12,491 nucleotides of DNA from Pavlovales sp. CCMP2436 (taxonomy: Eukaryota > Haptophyta > Pavlovophyceae > Pavlovales): positions 111,085-123,575 of the forward strand of contig MU631308.1 in assembly GCA_026770615.1 (NCBI GenBank), read 5' to 3'. Positions 7,566-12,491 of this stretch are shown in pieces. A model generated the notes under the pieces. The model saw only the letters and a list, made by a program, of their open reading frames with translations, ran no database searches and had not been told where the DNA came from. The position numbers and the translations under genes were made by a program. Position 1 is the first letter of the stretch; every line of letters begins with the position of its first letter.

Positions 7566-8066
7566 TCAGACGATGATATATATAATAAAACGAGCTGTCG
7601 GACCCGTTGCACCGCAATTTGCCGATTTTCCGACAGTCAGCGGGTTGCGGGCCGAATGATAGGAGCGGGCGCGACGATAGTGACTGATAGCAGCCGCGAC
7701 GCCAGTGGTGACGTGCGCGCGCTTTTGCGCAGCTCGCTGGTGCGAAAAAAAGACGAAATTGGCCGCGGCATTGGCCAGCAGCGCGTGCTCCGCAGTAGTC
7801 TGCTGGTGCTGGACGATCAGTTCCTTTGACCCGATGTGTCGAAAGCGTATGAAGGATGCCCTTGCGCTGGCGGAAGGGCATCCTTCATACTTTTCGCGCT
7901 TTCGAGCGTTCTCCACGCGCTTGCGGCTGCTTAGGCTGAGTTGCGTCTCGTCCTCCCGTCGGCGTTTGCCGCCGCCGCGCGGGAAAAGAGCCCCCTCCTC
8001 CGCCTCCTCCTCCACCAACACCACCTCCTCTTCCTTGTTCATCAGCTCCTCGTCGCCCTCCTGCAT
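7566..8066 (-). CDS. Weak candidate exon: acidic then basic low-complexity protein
   Basis: An open frame of 166 residues in a GC-rich patch. It starts with an acidic stretch (residues 3-24, rich in E/D and V), then GGGKRRRED (31-39) and a basic helix-like segment SSRKRVENARKREKYE, compatible with a nuclear protein. An overlapping upstream frame (8293-8042) also runs into six E and four V codons, so one base gained or lost in the GAG/GTG repeat could join them. The C-terminal part covers dispersed repeat sequence (7709-7738) and is unlikely to be real coding. No family recognised. It may be chance reading of trinucleotide repeats. Confidence 0.28.
   Translation of the reverse strand: MQEGDEELMNKEEEVVLVEEEAEEGALFPRGGGKRRREDETQLSLSSRKRVENARKREKYEGCPSASARASFIRFRHIGSKELIVQHQQTTAEHALLANAAANFVFFSHQRAAQKRAHVTTGVAAAISHYRRARSYHSARNPLTVGKSANCGATGPTARFIIYIIV
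7840..7904. repeat. Near-perfect 65-nt hairpin
   Basis: A 17-bp perfect inverted repeat (7847-7863 with 7874-7890) closes a 10-nt loop, and an outer 8-bp pair (cgaaagcg 7840-7847, cgctttcg 7897-7904) extends it across an asymmetric bulge. It lies inside the weak reading frame on the minus strand. It could be an RNA hairpin, or a palindrome made by template switching during replication. Confidence 0.85.
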
Positions 8067-8401
8067 ACTACCACCACCTCCTCCTCCTCCTCCTCATCAT
8101 TGGAGAGGGCACGCGAGCGTGGTGCATGGGAATGCTTCTGCGTCTCGCCGCCCCGCCGTGCGCGCTGCGGATGGTATTGCAGCTCCATCTCACGATCCTC
8201 CGGGCCGATCGAGGATCTGATTGAAGTTCCGCATCCGCCGTGCAGAACATCACTTGACTTCTTTACCGTTAAAATTCGAGAAACGCAAAGCAAAAAACTA
8301 ACTCAGCAAATAACGCTACCCATATGTCGCAAAAGCAAATGCTTTTTTGCAATGCCGTTTGCAACGGGTCGCACACGGTGTCACATTTAATTGGCTCATT
8401 T

Positions 8402-8505
8402 GACCTCTCATCGACGTCGGTTTCATGATATAACGACGTCACTTTGCAATGAATCCGCCGTATACCCGCAGGTAAATCTTCAGCTGCGCCTATGCGCTGA
8501 AGGCC
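8402..8505 (-). repeat. TGACGTC-containing repeat family, copy 3
   Basis: The reverse complement carries GGCGGATTCATTGCAAAGTGACGTCGTTATA and GATGAGAGGTC. Its flank CAGCTGAAGATTTACCTGCGGGTA matches the flank of copy 1. Confidence 0.83.
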
Positions 8506-8721
8506 CACCGCTGATGAAAATCACGTGGTAGAGCTGCCAAAAAGTGCCCATAAAGCCTCCGCGAAGTCGCCGTCTCCGCGTCATAATGAGCAAGGAGCTG
8601 ACATATTTCCTCGTCAGTTTTTATATGATAGTTCTCTTAACGTCCCCAAAATTGCAGCCCGAAGGCGTACGGGCATGGCATGCCCGCTGATCAGACGTTG
8701 TAGTAGCCTGTATTGGAAGAT

Positions 8722-8774
8722 GGGGGTGGGTGGGTAGGGGGGAGATTCTAAGAAACTAACTAACTAACTAACTA
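8722..8774 (+). repeat. Strong G-quadruplex motif and (TAAC)n microsatellite
   Basis: 8722-8742 has four G-runs of 5, 3, 3 and 6 separated by T, T and TA, an ideal intramolecular quadruplex pattern. It is followed by an (AACT)n tract at about 8754-8774. Confidence 0.88.
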
Positions 8775-8810
8775 GATAACCTAGCGTGAAAAGTAAGAAT
8801 CACACATACC

Positions 8811-8881
8811 GGCGGATTCACTCGCAAAAGTGACGTCGTTGTGCACCGACGAACGATGAGAGGACTCGAGCGGAATAAATT
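8811..8881 (+). repeat. TGACGTC-containing repeat family, copy 4
   Basis: GGCGGATTCACTCGCAAAAGTGACGTCGTTGTG..CGATGAGAGGACTCGAGCGGAATAAATT. Contains a small stem CACTCGCAAAAGTG and a CRE-like TGACGTC. Confidence 0.87.
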
Positions 8882-9217
8882 AGAATAAAAAATAGAATTA
8901 AAAGTATGTCCGATGCATAGTGGCATGATCGCTCAGGGCATGCACGTCTATCTACAAGCTGCAAGTCGGGGTGATGTTGAAAGACCTTTTTATGTTTTCC
9001 AAGCAAAACATGAAATACAAAACAAAACAAACAAATGAAAACGAAAAAAAAAATCGAATCAAATCGAACAAAATGAAGTAAAAAAATCAATCAAAAACCT
9101 TAGCGGAGCTAGGGGTCGTACCGCGCTTGTCCGATCTAGTTCGGGGACGTTCACTATTGATTGGTTGCTTCTTTAAGAAAAATACCGGGCCCGGGCGAGG
9201 GTCGCTTGTCCGATGTA
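8882..9217. other. AT-rich stretch with simple repeats
   Basis: A-rich sequence (AAACAAAACAAACAAA at about 9020-9036) and two TTGTCCGAT-TAG motifs (9127-9139, 9207-9219). The hydrophobic open frame on the minus strand here comes from T-rich simple sequence. Confidence 0.5.
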
Positions 9218-9744
9218 GTCTTTTCGTACATGCCGAAGCGAGGGCCCGAGCCAAAGACCTTTTAGTTATTAGAACGAGTATCCTTGTTAGTTAGTTAGCA
9301 TGAACCATCAGAATACCCGCAACCGCCCTAAGCGTTGAGGGATGTGGCTTTCATGATATCTGCTGTGGGAGGGGGCGCTCAGCCCCCCCGAGCAGCAATC
9401 AGCCTTGGTGAACATGAGCCACATAAGTGTGTTGTCGTAAATACTGCTGCGAGGGCCCGAAAAAAGACCTGTAAGTTCGAAATGTAGATGAAGATATTGT
9501 TAAAAGTTGCAAGGACAGATTTTTAGGACTTCTCATAACAAAATAAATAAACAAAAGTTGTACCCCCTCTCCCCCCATACCCCCCCCTCTTCCATTGACG
9601 CTGTGGTCTTTTCGTACATGCCGGAGCGAAGGCACGAGCCGAAGACCGGTTTATTTGTTAAACTATTATAATATCGGTGAACCACATAGGCGCGTGTGTC
9701 GTAAATACCGGTGTGAGGACCCGAGCCTGTCCGATTGAGACCGG
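9218..9744 (+). repeat. Four interspersed GTCTTTTCG/GTCGTAAAT units
   Basis: Units at 9218-9260, 9434-9469, 9606-9647 and 9698-9744. They share a pattern of GTCTTTTCGTACATGCCG or GTCGTAAATAC, then GCGAGGGCCCGAG, then AAGACC. In the two best copies GTCTT and AAGAC can pair, so each unit may fold. 9843-9869 carries a related GGACAGGGCCCGAAC. Confidence 0.72.
9285..9422 (+). repeat. About 138-bp block duplicated at 11305-11442
   Basis: Shares the GTTAGTTAG start, GGCTTTCATGATATCTGC, GTGGGAGGGGGCGCTCAGC and GAGCAGCAATCAGCCTTG in order. Copies are about 2 kb apart in direct orientation. Confidence 0.88.
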
Positions 9745-9952
9745 CGTTTAAGTTTTCAGCGTGGGCGATAATATCTGTTTACAAAATCAGGATGGCGGTG
9801 GGGAGCTCCAACGTAAACTGCGAAGGAATAAAAAAAGCAGCTCCGGGTCTTTATCGGACAGGGCCCGAACGAAAAACCTGTTCATATGTTATTGCCATTT
9901 AAAGAACGTTGTAAAAGTGAAAGTGCACGAGCTAACACCAAATATTGTGTGT

Positions 9953-9979
9953 ACCCCCCGCCCCCCCCCCGGCCCCCCC
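9953..9979. repeat. C-rich tract
   Basis: Runs of 6, 10 and 7 C separated by G and GG, followed by CACACACAC. The minus strand could form a quadruplex. A similar C-rich tract lies at 9563-9588. Confidence 0.85.
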
Positions 9980-9993
9980 ACACACACCAACGG

Positions 9994-10351
9994 CAACTTC
10001 CGTGTGCGGGGCTCGAAGAGCACTTGGATGAAAGCTTCCGACCACGCTAGATAAAGAAAAAGAAGCGTATTGTCAAATTAAAAATATACCTTGAGTTCAC
10101 AAGACCCGCGGGACAAAATTTCAAAAACTATAAGGCATGAAAACGTACGTGTGCGGGGCGTGAAGGGCGCTTGCGTAAAAGCTGCCGAACACGCCAGGAA
10201 AAACGGTTACAGTTTTATAGAAGTAAAAACCAATCATTCTATTTTTTGTGAGAAAGCATGTTAGGCGGGGATGTATAAGGCGAGGCAAGCAAACGTACGT
10301 GTGCGGGGCTCGAAGGGCGTTTCGATAAAAGCTGGCGACCCACGCCAGAAT
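9994..10351 (+). repeat. Three tandem units, period about 148 bp
   Basis: CGTGTGCGGGGC starts at 10001, 10148 and 10298 (spacing 147 and 150). Each core of about 58 bp continues TCGAAGGGCG..T..TAAAAGCT..CGACCACGCC. The GGGCG and CGCC segments can pair. The sequence between cores is not conserved, so selection or recent copying may act on the core. Confidence 0.82.
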
Positions 10352-10685
10352 CTGTAGGAGCGTAGCCCGCTGGACCGGGAGAAACACGACCTGTGTGTGT
10401 TGTGTATGTGTGTTGTGAGTGGGGGGGGGGGGGTGGTTAAGCATACCCTTCCTCCCTGACTCCAATCAAAAATCGCTCTGGTTATACTACTCTGGTAAAA
10501 CAGTGCGGGTAAACTGAGTTATCAATATTATGGCCCGGGGGAGTACATAAAGAAGCATTCCGGGTCTACAAATGAGAGAGGACATGTAGCGTTGCGTAGC
10601 CCGCTGGACCAGGAGAAGCACAACCTGCGTTGGGGGGGGGAGGGGGGGTGGAGAGTCTGCAACGGCTACTGCGCGCAAAGGATCT

Positions 10686-10850
10686 CTTCTCAAACGTACT
10701 GAACCATATGCGCACAGGTAAAAATAAACTGAATATTTTCTCTTCTTCTTTCTTCTTTCTTCTCAAACGTGCTCAACCACATGCGCACAGGTCAAGTTTT
10801 CTCTTCTTTCTCTTCTTCTTTCCTTCTTTCTTCTATTCTTTTCCCTGTTG
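10686..10850 (+). repeat. Pyrimidine tracts with a 73-bp tandem duplication
   Basis: CAAACGT.CT.AACCA.ATGCGCACAGGT begins at 10691 and 10764. Each copy is followed by a TTC/TCTT-rich pyrimidine stretch; the second runs to about 10845. Confidence 0.85.
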
Positions 10851-10946
10851 ATGACGGTTATTCGCGTTGGTGCTGTGGCATCAGCACTGTTTAAACTTGT
10901 TGTAGGGTATGAGATGATGATTTATGGGTAGAGTAAGGGAGTTGAG
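10850..10946 (+). repeat. Block duplicated at 11175-11273
   Basis: GATGACGGTTATTCG.GTT.GTGCT, CATCAGCACTGTTT, GTAGGGTATG and GATTTATGGGTAGAGTAAGG in order in both copies. Each is immediately followed by a CCTGCG unit. Confidence 0.9.
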
Positions 10947-11174
10947 AGGCGTAGTTCACTGGACCGGGAGACGCACAACCTGCGTTAAAGTTAGTTCTGT
11001 ATTAACTACTCAAGCTCAAGCATTCCTTTGTTGGGTGGGCTCCAGCCATGTTTTAATGACGAGGGCTTTCAGCCAATAGTACGCTTTAGTTCAAGAAGTT
11101 TAAGGCGAAGCCCGCTGGACCGAGAGACGCAAGACCTGCATGTGTGTGTGTGTATGGGAGGGGGGGGGGGAGTA

Positions 11175-11273
11175 GATGACGGTTATTCGTGTTAGTGCTA
11201 TGGCGCATCAGCACTGTTTTTACTTGGTGTAGGGTATGGAATGACGATTTATGGGTAGAGTAAGGAAGTTGAG
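11175..11273 (+). repeat. Block duplicated at 10850-10946
   Basis: Direct copy about 325 bp from the first. The following CCTGCG unit is shortened here, lacking the CCGCTGGACCGGGAG part. Confidence 0.9.
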
Positions 11274-11304
11274 GTGAAGCACGATCTGCGTTGGCGTTAT
11301 GTAG

Positions 11305-11442
11305 TAAGTTAGTTAGTTTGTATGACCCTTCAACACACCCGCAAACGCCCTAGGCGCTGAGGGAGATGGCTTTCATGATATCTGCAGTGGGAGGGGGCGC
11401 TCAGCACCCCTGAGCAGCAATCAGCCTTGACGAAGATGGCTA
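11305..11442 (+). repeat. About 138-bp block duplicated at 9285-9422
   Basis: Direct, diverged copy of 9285-9422, with only scattered substitutions and small indels. Confidence 0.88.
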
Positions 11443-11580
11443 CACGGTGTATAGTGCTAATACCTAATTATTCGTGCATTTGGGCATTATTATGCATGAA
11501 GTCCCTGTTCATAATTATTTAATTGTTAAATACGCGGGATTTTAGCCACTTATACGATTTAGCGTAAGGGAGAAGAGAGA
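11443..11580. other. Unassigned sequence between repeat units
   Basis: Mostly AT-rich (11455-11535), with nothing recognised except AGCGTAAGGGAGAAGAGAG just before the sixth CCTGCG unit. Confidence 0.5.
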
Positions 11581-11645
11581 TGGAGCACGCTGGGCCGGGT
11601 AAAGCACGACCTGCGCGTGTGTGTGTGTGCTGTGTGTGTGTGAGT

Positions 11646-11671
11646 GGGTGGGTGGGGAGGGAAGGGGGGGG
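11646..11671 (+). repeat. Strong G-quadruplex motif
   Basis: G-runs of 3, 3, 4, 3 and 8 with loops of T, T, A and AA. It lies 3' of the sixth CCTGCG unit and its (GT)n tract. Confidence 0.88.
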
Positions 11672-11887
11672 TTTAAGGTGGTTGGTTAGGGGTGAAGCAC
11701 CACCTGCGTGTGTATAGGACGGTTAGTTAATACACGGTTAGTGCAACCGGCAACTTTCTGGGCCGATCTCTTACACAGCAATACTCAGGAATATAGCGTT
11801 TAAAAGAGGTCGTTAACCGGACACTTCATAAAATAGAACAAATCCGGCAAGCACGGGGGGGGGGGAGAGGGATGGGGGATAAGCTAA

Positions 11888-12020
11888 GATGACGACGAGG
11901 GGATGATGACGCTATTCGTGTGCTCGGGAACGGTCCTAGGCTAACAGTGAATTGTTGCTGCACCACTGGGAGACTGGGAGACCATTACGGGGCCGGACGT
12001 TTACATCGATATTTACACAA
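11888..12020 (+). repeat. Dispersed repeat, close pair with 5153-5263
   Basis: 111 bp match to 5153-5263, then a tail (GATATTTACACAAAAG) matching the end of the 5501-5610 copy. It is probably a more complete member of the family. Confidence 0.85.
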
Positions 12021-12058
12021 AAGTCGCGCACCAGCTGAGATCTTGGCGTGTTCCTCCG

Positions 12059-12133
12059 ACTAATTTGTTAATCTTATGAGACCAGACTCCAGGTATCTCA
12101 GATAGAGATACGGTGAAATTGTTCAGGGAGACG
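12059..12133 (+). repeat. Dispersed repeat, pair with 6638-6715
   Basis: About 75 bp, diverged but colinear with 6638-6715. It lies only 38 bp after the 11888-12020 repeat. Confidence 0.78.
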
Positions 12134-12491
12134 GCTGCTTTAATTTGGCAGTTGCCCCGGATTCGGCCCAGTCATCGGCTCAGTCCGGATCCGAATGAGA
12201 CTGCTGTCACGAGTTCTTATACAATTGTTCTCGCCCTACACAAAAAACTTGCCCGAATTTTTTTTCTTATTTTTTTTCAAGCGGCTTAGCACTTTGCAAC
12301 AGATCTGCGTCTGAGAGTGAAGCACGAAAGCGCGCACCTGCTGATAACAAGGCGTTTCTCTCCGACACGAATACCTTTCCTGCGAGAGAACGGGAGGACC
12401 CGAGCATCGAAACCTTTGTTTCAGGGGCGTAGCAAGTAGGGGCTTTTTTAAAATTATATGCAATAGATGATGATGGTATATTAGCAGGTGC
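12134..12491. other. Unassigned right end of window
   Basis: T-rich runs at about 12259-12279, otherwise mixed sequence. The short minus-strand open frame here shows no protein-like composition. Confidence 0.5.

Larger units (their letters stand above)
10360..11713 (+). repeat. Seven CCTGCG units, several followed by GT or G tracts
   Basis: Units at 10360-10392, 10594-10630, 10949-10986, 11105-11140, 11274-11294 (short), 11581-11615 and 11691-11713 (short). The long form is GCGTAGCCCGCTGGACCGGG, then AGA.GCAC.ACCTGCG. The end is followed by (GT)n and/or G-runs in units 1, 2, 4 and 6; the other copies lack a G-run. CCCG and CGGG can pair. GTAAGGGAGTTGAG-like sequence often precedes it. No A/B box or coding frame was found. 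Confidence 0.82.

Noticed and set aside
7566..7740. C-terminal part of the weak minus-strand frame as a protein domain
   Set aside because: 7709-7738 is a dispersed repeat also found near 6359 and 6764, so this part is probably read-through into repeat.
7705..8390. Plus-strand frames rich in Ser/Pro
   Set aside because: Produced by CTC/CTT trinucleotide repeats opposite the acidic minus-strand frame.
8818..9090. Hydrophobic minus-strand frame that looks like a membrane protein
   Set aside because: The Phe/Leu richness comes from A-rich simple sequence on the plus strand; it overlaps a dispersed repeat.
10001..10060. Possible tRNA-derived SINE (GGGGCTCGAAG looks like a B box)
   Set aside because: It does not match the GGTTCGANTCC consensus and no A box lies at the right distance.
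10121..10851. Several open frames of 66-114 residues
   Set aside because: They run through G tracts, pyrimidine tracts and tandem units and have low-complexity translations.

Overview
This is eukaryotic nuclear-type DNA, not a bacterial or phage region. The only convincing protein gene needs four GT-AG introns to be read. The rest is a mosaic of dispersed repeats, foldback elements, microsatellites and long G/C homopolymers, with no operon structure. I cannot name the organism. Two introns start GTGCGC, two start GTGAG, and all are 70-154 nt long. The gene is very GC-rich against AT-richer flanks. This fits several protist or algal groups but does not decide between them.

Region by region. 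1-1540 holds pieces of at least four repeat families, including a near-perfect foldback element (522-750). 1541-2144 is AT-rich, then GC-rich, with no gene seen. 2145-4745 (minus strand) is a five-exon gene for a protein of about 715 residues. It has an unrecognised N-terminal two-thirds, ten tandem 18- or 32-residue repeats around an R-L/I-D/A-W-E core, a basic KRQR segment, and one C2H2-type zinc finger whose two halves lie on different exons. Two places look like single-base losses in G/C runs; one is proved by repeat spacing of 95 instead of 96. The locus is therefore either a young pseudogene or an intact gene carrying homopolymer sequencing errors.

4746-7220 is intergenic sequence made of transposon-derived fragments, including a second foldback copy (6473-6637). 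7221-7394 is a short inverted-repeat element flanked by TA, as in Tc1/mariner-type MITEs. 7566-8293 (minus) holds a weak candidate exon coding an acidic then basic low-complexity protein and containing a near-perfect 65-nt hairpin. 8400-12491 has no credible gene. It is a dense array of short repeated units: GTCTTTTCG units, about 148-bp tandem units, and seven CCTGCG units, several followed by GT microsatellite or G-tracts. Strong quadruplex-type G motifs and duplicated blocks of roughly 100-140 bp are interspersed.

No tRNA, rRNA, CRISPR array or recognisable transposase was seen. The most interesting object is the repeat/zinc-finger gene. The most unusual non-coding structure is the 9.2-11.7 kb repeat array.
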